A stretch of DNA of 37,219 bases, taken from the IMG/VR virus record IMGVR_UViG_3300047322_000189, positions 1 to 37,219 of that record. One strand, written 5' to 3'. This document shows, one piece after another, positions 23,353-31,262 of this stretch. The DNA comes from a virus. The notes below the pieces were generated by a model, which was given only the letters and a program-made list of their open reading frames with translations, did not search any database and was not told the DNA's origin. The translations under genes and the position numbers were made by a program. Positions within the stretch are counted from its first letter, which is position 1; each line of letters opens with the position of its first letter.

Positions 23353-25831
23353 CACCGGCCTTGAGGGCTGCTTCCATGCGATCGACCCAGCCAGGACCAC
23401 TGCCAACAATGCGGCGGAAATTCTGGATGTCCTCGCGCGGCGCGCCCCATTCCTTGCTCCAGGTCTGATCGCGCTCTAGCTTTGCCAGGGCGCGTTCAGC
23501 AATATACGGGTTATTATTAAAAGCTGTTCGTATTTCTGGCGTCACGTTGAGGTATTCCATCATCTGCCTGGTGGCGGCCTGCGAACCTACACCCTTCTTC
23601 ATCGCATCGACGTAATCAACAATATCACTATCGACCTTCACACGCTCGGGCTCTCCAAACTTGCCAAACTCGCCAGACCGCACGGCCTTGTCGAAGGCCT
23701 TGCCGCCCGTTGGCCTGGGGTAGAAGCTTGTCGACGTAATGCCTTGCCCAGTGTCCGCAACATCAGACAATCCATGCGGCGTACCGGCTTTTTGGATGCC
23801 GTACAAATCTCCCATCGCGGCAGGACCACTGCGAGGATAAAACAGAGAATTACTCTCCCCTACCGGACCACCGCGCCAAATCTTATGCCAAGCGCCGGCA
23901 TTCTGCGCGTCAGTCAAGGCGCGCACCGCTTCACCAGCATTGAGCAGAGCCCGATCGGCTGGCGTCACTGATTTGAAATCAGCGCCCTTGCCTGTGGTGA
24001 ACGTGCCAAGCGGCCGCGCGACAAAGCCTGGGTTTGTTTCAACTGCCCCGCTGGGCGTCGTATACATCCCCTGCATGTCGATCGTCGGCCGCACCCGCAT
24101 GTTGACGCCAGTGCCTGGTACGCCAAGGCCAGCATAGATCGCATCGCGGCCGCCAGGAGCCGTAGCCCATGTGCTGGCAGGATCCGCGGCAAACGCCGCG
24201 CGCCGATCCGCGCCGGCGGCAAGCGATCCCATCATGTGACCAGTGTCGGCACCAGGCTGCGCCTCGTGCGTGGCAAAGTATGTGTGCCGATCGAAGAAAT
24301 CCCCGATCGTTCTGTTGGCTCGAGCAAACGCCTCGTCGTAAGTGAGCGCAGGATTACGCGCCATGAAATCGAGCGCCTTCTGCCGCACCCACGGCGCAGC
24401 CTGCAGCTGCTCGCCCGTCCAATCCGATCGGCCGCCAAGGTTTGCTTTGTTGGCACGATCGACAGCGAGCGCCGTCTCGTAGTCCATGAATGTGTGCTGC
24501 GCCGGCGTCATTGCGTTTTTCTGCGCGCTGCCGCTTGCCTCGGTGTATCCCCAGTTCCTGGCATGACGAAAATCATTCACGCCTGTGGCGCCAGGAGGGT
24601 TGACCTGATCCGGATTGACTAGGTTTGCGTATTCGCCCGTCTTGTCACCAAGCTGGTACAGGTTTGGATCCTTGGCCTCGACCGCGGCCAGGTGTGCTTC
24701 GTGTTGCGCCGGCCGCGCGGCCTTGACCGGCATGCCGGCGATCGCGGCGTTGTTCTCCTTCAACGCAAAATGCACCTCGCTGCCAGGATCCACGCCCGCG
24801 GACCATTGCCCCTCTTGATTGGACATCCATTTGTTTTGCACGGGATCGCCGCCGGTGACCTCGTTCACCGCGGCACGATAGCGATCGTACCAATCACCAC
24901 CACGCGGATCAGCCTGGACGTATTCGTCAAAGCCCTTTCGCGCCGTAGTCAGATCCCGCTTGCCTTCCCAATCTCGAGGCGAGCCGATGTAATAACCTTC
25001 CGACTGCTCGCCAGCCTTGATGAGGTGTGGCTGCTGGCGCGCTTGTGCGATCGCGTCTTTCGTCGACAGGCCGCGAATGCTCGGCACCTCTGTTGAGACA
25101 TCAGCCGGCGCAGATCTAGGAAGATCCTTCGACCATGCCCCGTAACTGTAAGCCGGCGGCGATTGCCCGAATGGCACCCATTTATCGCCCTGCAGCATTT
25201 CCAGATTGTTAGGGCTGATTTTAGCAGTTGAAATAAAATCAGGGTGAAGCGGCCCCCTGTTTCCTTCCGGTTTGAAATCACCCGATTGGATAGTGCGGAA
25301 AGTCGGGAATTGCTGCTGTAGCTCTACGTTACCGATATGAGACGGGGCTTCAGTTGCAAAAAAAGTCCCCTTGTTCAGTCCGCCAGACCCTATCCCAGCC
25401 AAATTATCGGCGGACGAAACGTGATAGAGATACGGCGCTTGACCACCCTCAATCGGCTCCGGCGGCATGTTGTGACCAATACCGGCCGGCGGGATGTATT
25501 CGTCTTGCGCCGCTAGTTCTGACATTCGCGGCCGCGGGCGCATCCTAGCGCCGGCCATGCCCAGAGATCCTTCTGGCGCCATGCCGTAACCAGAGCCAAC
25601 AATCATCATGCCAAGATCAGCACCTGGCTTGATCATCTGTTCGGTGGTGATCGGATTATCTGGTGTCGACTGATAAGCCTGACCTGGAGCTGCTGCAATT
25701 TTCGCGGCGCCGGCAACAATGGGATCCGTATGCCACGGCACACCAGGACCAGACAACGCGGCCCACTGCTCTGGCGTCATGCCATAAGCATCAACCGCGG
25801 CCAGGTCGCCCATTGTGTAATCGTCTGGCAT
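23273..25831 (-). CDS. Large 852-residue virion-associated protein, possible N-terminal ADP-ribosyltransferase-like segment
   Basis: The product has 852 residues and no recognised family. Residues about 133-165 (YLYHVSSADNLAGIGSGGL then KGTFFATEAP) resemble the Y-H-x-[TS]-[ST] start and following turn of ADP-ribosyltransferase-like folds, but a complete catalytic set is not evident. The rest is alpha/beta with frequent Gly/Pro; the C-terminus has a small hydrophobic Ala/Phe stretch (AGAILPAAAAAFFAAA) that might touch a membrane. It begins at a TGATG overlap with the previous gene. It follows portal and a small protein, where some phages encode proteins injected with the DNA. The role is open. 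Confidence 0.65.
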   Translation of the reverse strand: MPDDYTMGDLAAVDAYGMTPEQWAALSGPGVPWHTDPIVAGAAKIAAAPGQAYQSTPDNPITTEQMIKPGADLGMMIVGSGYGMAPEGSLGMAGARMRPRPRMSELAAQDEYIPPAGIGHNMPPEPIEGGQAPYLYHVSSADNLAGIGSGGLNKGTFFATEAPSHIGNVELQQQFPTFRTIQSGDFKPEGNRGPLHPDFISTAKISPNNLEMLQGDKWVPFGQSPPAYSYGAWSKDLPRSAPADVSTEVPSIRGLSTKDAIAQARQQPHLIKAGEQSEGYYIGSPRDWEGKRDLTTARKGFDEYVQADPRGGDWYDRYRAAVNEVTGGDPVQNKWMSNQEGQWSAGVDPGSEVHFALKENNAAIAGMPVKAARPAQHEAHLAAVEAKDPNLYQLGDKTGEYANLVNPDQVNPPGATGVNDFRHARNWGYTEASGSAQKNAMTPAQHTFMDYETALAVDRANKANLGGRSDWTGEQLQAAPWVRQKALDFMARNPALTYDEAFARANRTIGDFFDRHTYFATHEAQPGADTGHMMGSLAAGADRRAAFAADPASTWATAPGGRDAIYAGLGVPGTGVNMRVRPTIDMQGMYTTPSGAVETNPGFVARPLGTFTTGKGADFKSVTPADRALLNAGEAVRALTDAQNAGAWHKIWRGGPVGESNSLFYPRSGPAAMGDLYGIQKAGTPHGLSDVADTGQGITSTSFYPRPTGGKAFDKAVRSGEFGKFGEPERVKVDSDIVDYVDAMKKGVGSQAATRQMMEYLNVTPEIRTAFNNNPYIAERALAKLERDQTWSKEWGAPREDIQNFRRIVGSGPGWVDRMEAALKAGAILPAAAAAFFAAARHSSQEVGREGS

Positions 25832-26148
25832 CAGAGATCGGCTTGCGTGTTACTCGGGTAGAAATAGTTTTGCATCGTTTGATCGGGTGGCATGGCGCGA
25901 GGATCTCCAGGGATCGGGATCTCGGCTTGATCTGTCGGCACGTTGCCCCAGCCACCAGGCTTTGCACCTTGGGTGGTCGGCGGCATTGGCTGCGTGAAAT
26001 AGCGGCTGAGGCTGTGAAGCGTAGGAGAATTAGAAATAGCGGCAATGTCTGGCATCGGCATTGAAGGGGCCGGCGGCATCGGCGGCCGCGACATCGGCGG
26101 CACCTGATCAATCAGACTACCAGTCGGCCGGTAGCGGTCTGTCGCCAT
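25831..26148 (-). CDS. Small Pro-rich protein after the portal
   Basis: The ATG at 26148 follows AGGAAGCTTG and gives 105 residues; the longer reading from 26181 overlaps the portal and lacks a ribosome site. The protein is rich in Pro and Met (PPMSRPPMPPAPSMPMP) with a short helix and ends YFYPSNTQADL. It is likely disordered. It is coupled to the next gene by TGATG. No family is recognised; a portal- or head-associated minor protein is possible. Confidence 0.65.
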   Translation of the reverse strand: MATDRYRPTGSLIDQVPPMSRPPMPPAPSMPMPDIAAISNSPTLHSLSRYFTQPMPPTTQGAKPGGWGNVPTDQAEIPIPGDPRAMPPDQTMQNYFYPSNTQADL

Positions 26149-26170
26149 CAAGCTTCCTATCGAATGCTGT

Positions 26171-28507
26171 CTAGATGCCACCGCGCCCTCCTGGTCGGAA
26201 TGCCTGCTGCGTTGTTCTCAGTTGATGCTGCGCGCGCCGCTGCTCTGCCTGCTCTGCCCGCTCCGATCGCTTGGCGATGTTGTCCTCGATTTGCGTCTGT
26301 GCCTTTATCAGCTCGAGATGCATGTCCTGCTGTTTTTCTTTCATGTCAGCCTGGTGGCTCTCGCGGTTTTCGATCAGCTTTTCGTTCTGCACCTGCATCT
26401 TTACGTTCTGATCGCCCTGCTTGGACGCTAGCCGCATCTGCTCGAGTTTCTGCGCATTGAACAGATCCATCTTCTTGTGATCGTCCTTTTGCTTCAGCTC
26501 TGCAGCCTGCATCGCCTGGTCCTGCTGATCCTTGTCGCGCTGGCGCTTGTCTTTCATCTGCTCGATCTGCAGTGCGGTCTTGGCATTAAGCTGCGCCGGA
26601 TTGTCCTGCTGTGGATTGTCGGCCTGCTGCTGCATCTGCGCCACCAGGTCATCGATGGCGCCATCGAGCGACCGGCCGGCACGGAAGGGCGCAGTCGCAA
26701 ACTTGAGCAGCTCACCACAGAACGTCGCCGTCTGCGGCTGCGCTGCAATCATCTGCGATAGCTGTGGCAGCAGTCCACTCAACACACCTATGAACTCGCC
26801 GCGGCGTTGTTTCTCGGCGTTTTCGTCGGCCTGGATGGTGCTGTCGGTTTCGATGTCGAGCACGAATGATTTGGTGCGGTTGTCCTTGAGGAAGGCCAGC
26901 ACCTGCTCGATCGTAGGCTTTTCCTTCAGCTTGATGATGGTGCCGCTGGCCGCCTGCTGCATCTGTTGAAACTGCTGCTGGACCTGCTGTGCCTGCTCGG
27001 GGTTGGCTTGCGCCTGCTGCATCACTTGCGGATTGCCAAGCATCTGCAGCGCCTGGTTATGATGCTGCTGCATCTGCTCGACCACCTGCTGGATCTGCCG
27101 CTGCACCATCGCCTGCGTTGGCAGCTGCGTCTGGCTCATTTCGATCATGGTCACCGCATCGAATTTCTCGGTGATGATCTCGGCCGTAATCTCAGCCAGG
27201 TCGCGCGCCAACCGCACTAGCTCGCCCTGCTTGTCGCGCACTCGCGTGGATCCGTAGTCGGTCTTTAGCTCTTGAGCGCCAAGCGTCTCTTGCGGATCCG
27301 TCTGCCCGCGCATGATGTCTGACAGTCCGATGATCTGATAGACGTCATCGATCACCTGCTTGCGCAGTGCCACCAGGGCGGTGATCGTCTGCGCAATCAT
27401 GTCGATCGGCAGCCAGATGATCACCTCTTTGCTGCCGCCAAATGCAGCCCAGTTGGAGATCGGCACGAGCATCCGCCCTGGTGTCTTCGTCTTGATCGCA
27501 GCTTGCACTGCATCGGAGATCTCAGCCCCGCCGGCGGGATAAAATCCTTTCGCCTCGAGCGCATCTGACAAAGCATGGATCCGGCCCGTGAGTAGGTTCA
27601 CCTCCTCGAGCTGGTCCTTGTACTGCAGCACGTCGGGCACCGGCACCAGCGAGTTACGCTGCACCGTGCCATAGGCCGGCTTTGGACACGGGAAGAAATT
27701 GAGCAGATCTAGGTGCGGGTCATCCTCGTCCAGAATGTCTTCGCAGCCTTCAGCAACCCATACCACACGGCGCTCGCCTTTGTGCCAGATCTCCCAGAAT
27801 TTGGCGCGTTCGCGCTTGTCGGCGCCGCCGACTGCCTTGGTGTCTTTGTCAACCTTGTAGTCCGCTTCCTGGTAGGCATCGCCGCTGCTTTCCTTGAACC
27901 GTTTACGCGCCTCGCCCCTGGTCAGGTAGCTGGCGGCCGCAACCCACGTCACCTCGTACCAACTGCGTGAGATCGAATGCAAAAAGTCGCGTCGGTTCTT
28001 GTACTCGATGCAGACACGTTCGGTTGAATAGTAGCCGGTCTGGTCCTGCTTGCTTTCATAGCGACACCAGGGAACGCCGCGGCCGATCAATGCGACGTCA
28101 TCGCGCAGCTGCATCATCACGTCATTGATGCGCGCGAGATCAAAAGCGACCGTCGTACACCGCTCGAGCAATTCCGATGCAGCCTGCGGCACGGGTCGCC
28201 GGTCCTTGAACTTGGGCACCACAACGGGGACAGGCGGCTTGGCATAGATCGAAGGCTTGAGCACCTCGCAGTTCGCCCAGAAGATCTGGTATTCCTTGTC
28301 GCGCGCCATATCCGCCAGCCGACCCAGGCTCGCATATCGTTTCTCGATGTTGTCGCAGTGGTCGTTCCATGGCTGGAATGCCTTCTCGCTCTCGCTCAAC
28401 AGATTGAGCCAGGCTTTCGCCTTCTTGGGCTCGATCGCCGGATTGTATTCTTGATCATCATGCCTGATGTCTTCCGCGGCCGGCTTGGTGTCATCAGCGT
28501 CAGCCAT
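26171..28507 (-). CDS. Portal protein, podovirus (P22-like) type
   Basis: The product has 778 residues, close to the 725 of P22 gp1. Landmarks are the N-terminal helical region with NDHCDNIEKRY, then IFWANCEVLKPSIYAKPPVP, a stretch recalled as hallmark of this portal family, YTEVTW-type strand region (SRSWYEVTWVA), and the stem/crown area with QVIDDVYQIIGLSDIMRGQT. Residues about 470-530 and 640-770 are Gln/Lys/Glu-rich helices, probably the crown or barrel helix at the C-terminus. It should form the dodecameric ring that terminase and adaptor bind. It lies 2 bases after a small coupled gene. Confidence 0.86.
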   Translation of the reverse strand: MADADDTKPAAEDIRHDDQEYNPAIEPKKAKAWLNLLSESEKAFQPWNDHCDNIEKRYASLGRLADMARDKEYQIFWANCEVLKPSIYAKPPVPVVVPKFKDRRPVPQAASELLERCTTVAFDLARINDVMMQLRDDVALIGRGVPWCRYESKQDQTGYYSTERVCIEYKNRRDFLHSISRSWYEVTWVAAASYLTRGEARKRFKESSGDAYQEADYKVDKDTKAVGGADKRERAKFWEIWHKGERRVVWVAEGCEDILDEDDPHLDLLNFFPCPKPAYGTVQRNSLVPVPDVLQYKDQLEEVNLLTGRIHALSDALEAKGFYPAGGAEISDAVQAAIKTKTPGRMLVPISNWAAFGGSKEVIIWLPIDMIAQTITALVALRKQVIDDVYQIIGLSDIMRGQTDPQETLGAQELKTDYGSTRVRDKQGELVRLARDLAEITAEIITEKFDAVTMIEMSQTQLPTQAMVQRQIQQVVEQMQQHHNQALQMLGNPQVMQQAQANPEQAQQVQQQFQQMQQAASGTIIKLKEKPTIEQVLAFLKDNRTKSFVLDIETDSTIQADENAEKQRRGEFIGVLSGLLPQLSQMIAAQPQTATFCGELLKFATAPFRAGRSLDGAIDDLVAQMQQQADNPQQDNPAQLNAKTALQIEQMKDKRQRDKDQQDQAMQAAELKQKDDHKKMDLFNAQKLEQMRLASKQGDQNVKMQVQNEKLIENRESHQADMKEKQQDMHLELIKAQTQIEDNIAKRSERAEQAEQRRAQHQLRTTQQAFRPGGRGGI

Positions 28508-28508
28508 G

Positions 28509-28697
28509 CTACGGCTCCATCTCTCTGATCACTGCGATGGCAGCAGACGCTGCATCATCGTATTTACCGTCTTTCACCGGACAGTCCAAGCGACTGCGGT
28601 TCGCCGGCCATTGGCAGCACCGGTTACCTTCACACGTTCGCGACATGCAGATCGCTTCTGCAACGGTCCTGAGTACCACGTCTACGATCGATCTCAT
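28509..28697 (-). CDS. Small Cys-rich protein between terminase and portal
   Basis: The product has 62 residues. It has five cysteines in the first 40 (I-C-M-S-R-T-C-E-G-N-R-C-C-Q-W-P, then L-D-C-P-V-K-D-G), a spacing that could hold a metal ion, followed by a helix YDDAASAAIAVIREME. The start overlaps the stop of the 41-residue gene upstream (ATGA), with AAGGATCTGGA as ribosome site. The chain of overlaps from terminase to portal supports translation. The function is unknown. Confidence 0.65.
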   Translation of the reverse strand: MRSIVDVVLRTVAEAICMSRTCEGNRCCQWPANRSRLDCPVKDGKYDDAASAAIAVIREMEP

Positions 28698-28819
28698 TCC
28701 AGATCCTTGCGGCGCCGGTACACCCTGGCGCCAAGCGCGAACGCCAGGACGTGTGGCGTGAGATTACCCAATGGAACGTGAGCCACCATCCACATCGCGA
28801 TCGCGCGCAGATGTCTCAT
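28694..28819 (-). CDS. Tiny 41-residue hydrophobic protein coupled to terminase
   Basis: The ATG at 28819 overlaps the stop of the terminase gene (ATGA), and its own TGA overlaps the ATG of the Cys-rich gene, so the three are chained. The 41 residues start MRHLRAIAMWMVAHVPLG, form one moderately hydrophobic helix through LTPHVLAFALG, and end in a very basic R-V-Y-R-R-R-K-D-L-E. A short membrane-associated helix with a positive cytosolic end is likely. No known family is recognised; the double overlap is the main evidence. Confidence 0.55.
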   Translation of the reverse strand: MRHLRAIAMWMVAHVPLGNLTPHVLAFALGARVYRRRKDLE

Positions 28820-30192
28820 AGCCTGATCCCCTTGCGATCGTCTTCCGGCGGCGGAATGTGCCAACCACGTTCGGCCTCATCGGCCGGCGGTGCGCGCTCG
28901 ACGTAGCGCCACGCCAACGACAGATAGCGGAAAGCTGCTGACGGATGTGCGGTCCAATCATGAACGTCAGTGGCGCGAAATGCTTTGCGCTCATCGTCCC
29001 ATTCGCGCCGGTATTGCTCGAGTGCAGCGATACCCGTTTCCTCTGTGCGTGGGTGGAAGATGCATAGCGGCAACGTACGGCGCACTGCGTTGATGCCATC
29101 TTGGAACGTAGCCCATGGTACGAGCATCGGGTTCAGACCGAATGCCTTCATACTTGCCACGCGCGTCCGGCCGGCTCCCCACTCTTTGATCTTTGCGTCA
29201 TGCGGCACCCAATCAGTGCCATCGACCCAGCCATATGTTTTGCGGCGCAGCTCGATCTGTTCGGCAAAGTGCTCGACGTCGCCGCCACTGCGCGCGTAGT
29301 GGTCTAGGATTATTATCTGGCCGCCCTGGAGCTGGAACCACCACACAGACGTGTCATCACGCACACCAAGATCCCAAGCGCGATGTACCTGCTCGCCGGA
29401 GATCGCATCGATGTCGATGATGCGCTCTTCACTGCGTACCTGCGCCATCTCGAGCGCAAAGTACGCGCCCAGGATCGAAGCCTGCCAATCACAGAAATAT
29501 TCCTGGCGATACTGCGCGCGGCCGACATCGGCGCCGTAGAGCGCAGTGTATTCCTTCAAGGTTTCGGCAAGAGCTTCCTTGGTGAGAGCGCCGGTATCAT
29601 CCGCGGTGAGGAGTTGGCTAAACCAATCGGGCGATTGAACTGAATGCTGAAACATGGCGAACGCATGATTGCGTCCTCGGGGAGTAGTGATGAACGCCGC
29701 CCAGCCGTTGTTTTCCTCGAGCATTGGTCGGTGGTAGGCCCAGGCGCTGGGATTAGCGAGCGCCCACTCTGAGTAGACAATGCCGGCGACACTCGCGCCA
29801 ACTGTTGCGTTGTACGTGTCACTACCGATGCATTGCCACGTCGAACCATTCTTGAGCCGGATAAACATTTCGTTGTCGTTAGTGTTAGCTCGGATCCGCG
29901 GTGGGAAGACTTCATCGATGCGTCTCTTTCCTGAGTGTGCGTTGATTGCAGTCCAGATCGCTTTGCGCGACTGATTATATTCCGGCAAGCAGTGCCAGTA
30001 ATTTCCGACACGCTCGAGCGCCGACACGGCCGTGTGGTGCAGACACACTTCGTCTTTGCCGGCGCGACGATGCCAGACAGCCATCGCGCGCTTGCCACCA
30101 CGCGCCAGGTAATTCCAAAGTTTGCTTTGATGCGACCGCGGATGCCATCCGTTGTACGGAATATCAATCTCGTCTGCAGCGAGCAGTGTCAT
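28816..30192 (-). CDS. terL: Terminase large subunit (packaging ATPase and nuclease)
   Basis: The ATG at 30192 overlaps the upstream stop (ATGA) and gives 458 residues. The ATPase half shows the variant Walker A W-H-R-R-A-G-K-D (40-47), Walker B with I-V-Y-S-E-W (138-143, catalytic Glu142) and coupling motif F-I-T-T-P-R-G (167-173). The nuclease half has the RNase-H-like A-W-D-L-G-V-R-D-D (Asp274) and a second acidic/His site V-P-H-D-A-K (His331, Asp332), which together coordinate metal ions. The longer reading from 30276 adds 28 residues inside the small gene and is not preferred. It moves and cuts DNA at the portal. Confidence 0.92.
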   Translation of the reverse strand: MTLLAADEIDIPYNGWHPRSHQSKLWNYLARGGKRAMAVWHRRAGKDEVCLHHTAVSALERVGNYWHCLPEYNQSRKAIWTAINAHSGKRRIDEVFPPRIRANTNDNEMFIRLKNGSTWQCIGSDTYNATVGASVAGIVYSEWALANPSAWAYHRPMLEENNGWAAFITTPRGRNHAFAMFQHSVQSPDWFSQLLTADDTGALTKEALAETLKEYTALYGADVGRAQYRQEYFCDWQASILGAYFALEMAQVRSEERIIDIDAISGEQVHRAWDLGVRDDTSVWWFQLQGGQIIILDHYARSGGDVEHFAEQIELRRKTYGWVDGTDWVPHDAKIKEWGAGRTRVASMKAFGLNPMLVPWATFQDGINAVRRTLPLCIFHPRTEETGIAALEQYRREWDDERKAFRATDVHDWTAHPSAAFRYLSLAWRYVERAPPADEAERGWHIPPPEDDRKGIRL

Positions 30193-30431
30193 TCGTCCGT
30201 CAACATTTTGCGAATGAGAATTTTGATGTCGCCACCATCCGCATCGCCGGCGATCGGCTGTATTGGCCTGCCCCAACCACGCTCGAGCAGAATATTAGCG
30301 GCCGCAACGCTGATGCTGTTGGATTGATCTTTGCCAGGGCTGCTGACAAGCGCAGCCAGCCTCTCGATGCAGCTGTTAGTATGAGCCCTCGCTAGCGACC
30401 GAATGTCGGGCGGTATTCGTTTTCTAGGCAA
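30189..30431 (-). CDS. Small protein upstream of TerL, candidate small terminase subunit, TTG start
   Basis: The product has 80 residues if started at TTG 30431; no ATG fits. It is helical and contains a repeat-like core, LARAHTNSCIERLAAL then VAAANILLERGWGRPIQPI, which I recall in many small genes directly before phage large terminases. It has the charge and size of a DNA-recognition subunit but lacks an obvious helix-turn-helix. The ribosome signal is unusual: a strong AGGAGG is about 18 bases upstream, with the palindrome GGGGTACCCC between. Coupling with TerL through ATGA supports a packaging role. Confidence 0.65.
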   Translation of the reverse strand: MPRKRIPPDIRSLARAHTNSCIERLAALVSSPGKDQSNSISVAAANILLERGWGRPIQPIAGDADGGDIKILIRKMLTDE

Positions 30432-30457
30432 TAGCTTAAGGGGTACCCCCCTCCTCC

Positions 30458-30673
30458 CTAGTCCTGGTTGTGTGGCGGCGGCGGCGCATTACCGCTCCCG
30501 GCAACCATCGTCAATCTGTGCTCGAGCGCATCGATACGCCGGCGCAGCTCGTCGAGCTGCTTTTGTCCATCGGCGCGTATTGCTGCGATTTCTTTGGTGG
30601 CTGTGAGTACCGCGACAGCCAATGCTGCATTCATCTCGTCACGCAACGCAGAGATCTCTCCCTTGATTGTCAT
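30458..30673 (-). CDS. Small coiled-coil protein
   Basis: The product has 71 residues. Residues about 5-58 are one long helix with heptad character (IRADGQKQLDELRRRIDALEHRL), followed by a short Pro tail (N-A-P-P-P-P-H-N-Q-D). GAGGATCCAGC precedes the ATG. It sits between the two-helix membrane protein and the small terminase candidate, at the head of the late operon. Its function is unknown; coiled-coil accessories of membrane or terminase proteins fit. Confidence 0.65.
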   Translation of the reverse strand: MTIKGEISALRDEMNAALAVAVLTATKEIAAIRADGQKQLDELRRRIDALEHRLTMVAGSGNAPPPPHNQD

Positions 30674-30691
30674 GCTGGATCCTCAAACGCA

Positions 30692-30736
30692 GAGAGGGCG
30701 CACAAACGCCCTTTGCGGGAGAATGCGCGCCCTCTC
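30692..30736. repeat. Ten-base inverted repeat between small late genes
   Basis: GAGAGGGCGC (30692-30701) and GCGCCCTCTC (30727-30736) are perfect complements with a 25-base loop. There is no T-run after the stem on either strand, so a standard terminator is unlikely. It lies in the 81-base gap between the two-helix membrane gene and the coiled-coil gene and may act as an attenuator or processing site that separates early control genes from the packaging genes. Confidence 0.5.
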
Positions 30737-30754
30737 GTAGTCTGGTCAAGCTAT

Positions 30755-30898
30755 CTACACGAGCAAGAACCAAAATCCCAGACCTAGCGGGATACCGAAA
30801 GTAAGCCCAAACACGATTAGGATCTCGGTAAAATCCTTACAAACACCTGTAAGGGAAAGACCAACGAGCAGCCAAATAATCAGCACATTCCACAACAT
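30755..30898 (-). CDS. Tiny two-helix membrane protein coupled to the HTH gene
   Basis: The ATG at 30898 overlaps the HTH stop as TGATG and gives 47 residues ending at TAG 30755. It has two hydrophobic helices, about residues 1-19 (MLWNVLIIWLLVGLSLTGV) and 26-47 (ILIVFGLTFGIPLGLGFWFL), joined by C-K-D-F-T-E. It is too small for an ordinary channel but fits small phage membrane proteins (holin-like, superinfection-exclusion-like or antiholin-like). Coupled expression with a repressor-like regulator suggests a role early in infection or in a lysis/immunity decision. The function is inferred only. Confidence 0.65.
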   Translation of the reverse strand: MLWNVLIIWLLVGLSLTGVCKDFTEILIVFGLTFGIPLGLGFWFLLV

Positions 30899-31134
30899 CA
30901 ATTGTCCCCCCTCTGCCACTTGGGTACCAAAGGCTTTTCATTGTGAGCCACCAACGATCGCAGCAGCAAAGCTGCAGCCACTGGGATCTCCGATTGCCCT
31001 AGGACGATCCTCCTGGCGGTACGTCCAGACAGCCCGATGTACCGGCCGGCGCCCACCTGGGTCATGCCCAATTCCTTGATAATTCTCTTGAACTCTCGCC
31101 CAGACATGGTGCGTTTCGATTGCCATTCACTCAT
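30898..31134 (-). CDS. Small helix-turn-helix (Cro/CI-like) regulator
   Basis: The product has 78 residues. Residues about 10-46 (SGREFKRIIKELGMTQVGAG then YIGLSGRTARRIVLGQ) follow an XRE-type helix-turn-helix: L-G-M-T-Q, then turn, then recognition helix G-R-T-A-R-R-I-V. The C-terminus, IPVAAALLLRSLVAHN, is the usual final helix of phage and plasmid HTH proteins. AGGAGGTTAAAA precedes the ATG. It is the first leftward gene of the divergent region and overlaps the next gene by TGATG. It probably binds the shared operator elements in 31160-31236 and controls both its own operon and the divergent genes. Confidence 0.82.
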   Translation of the reverse strand: MSEWQSKRTMSGREFKRIIKELGMTQVGAGRYIGLSGRTARRIVLGQSEIPVAAALLLRSLVAHNEKPLVPKWQRGDN

Positions 31135-31159
31135 TTTTAACCTCCTGTTGCGATACCCC

Positions 31160-31188
31160 TATGTAGGACGCTCAGACAGGCCTGTCAA
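31160..31188 (-). promoter_or_regulatory. Leftward sigma70-like promoter of the HTH/late operon
   Basis: On the minus strand, TTGACA (31188-31183) and TACATA (31165-31160) lie 17 bases apart. The spacer carries the perfect palindrome GACAGGCCTGTC (31175-31186 on the plus strand), which overlaps the -35. With GTCCTA reaching the -10, this site and its rightward twin share TTGACAGG-N11-GTCCTA. That is the pattern expected for an autoregulated, divergently transcribed HTH gene. The -35 is a perfect consensus; the -10 is weaker. Confidence 0.75.
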
Positions 31189-31207
31189 TATGGCCTAAAT
31201 TGACCCC

Positions 31208-31236
31208 TTGACAGGTAGGACCAGCCGTCCTATATC
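31208..31236 (+). promoter_or_regulatory. Rightward sigma70-like promoter with operator
   Basis: TTGACA (31208-31213) and TATATC (31231-31236) are 17 bases apart. The spacer holds the inverted repeat TAGGAC-N5-GTCCTA (31216-31232), a strong candidate operator whose right arm overlaps the -10. It drives the two small rightward genes. A repressor bound there would occlude RNA polymerase. The arrangement mirrors the leftward promoter. Confidence 0.8.
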
Positions 31237-31262
31237 AGCCTCATCGCAACGGAGAAATGAAA

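Noticed and set aside
30692-30736. Inverted repeat read as a terminator
   Set aside because: No T-run follows the stem on either strand and the loop is 25 bases; it is kept only as an inverted repeat.
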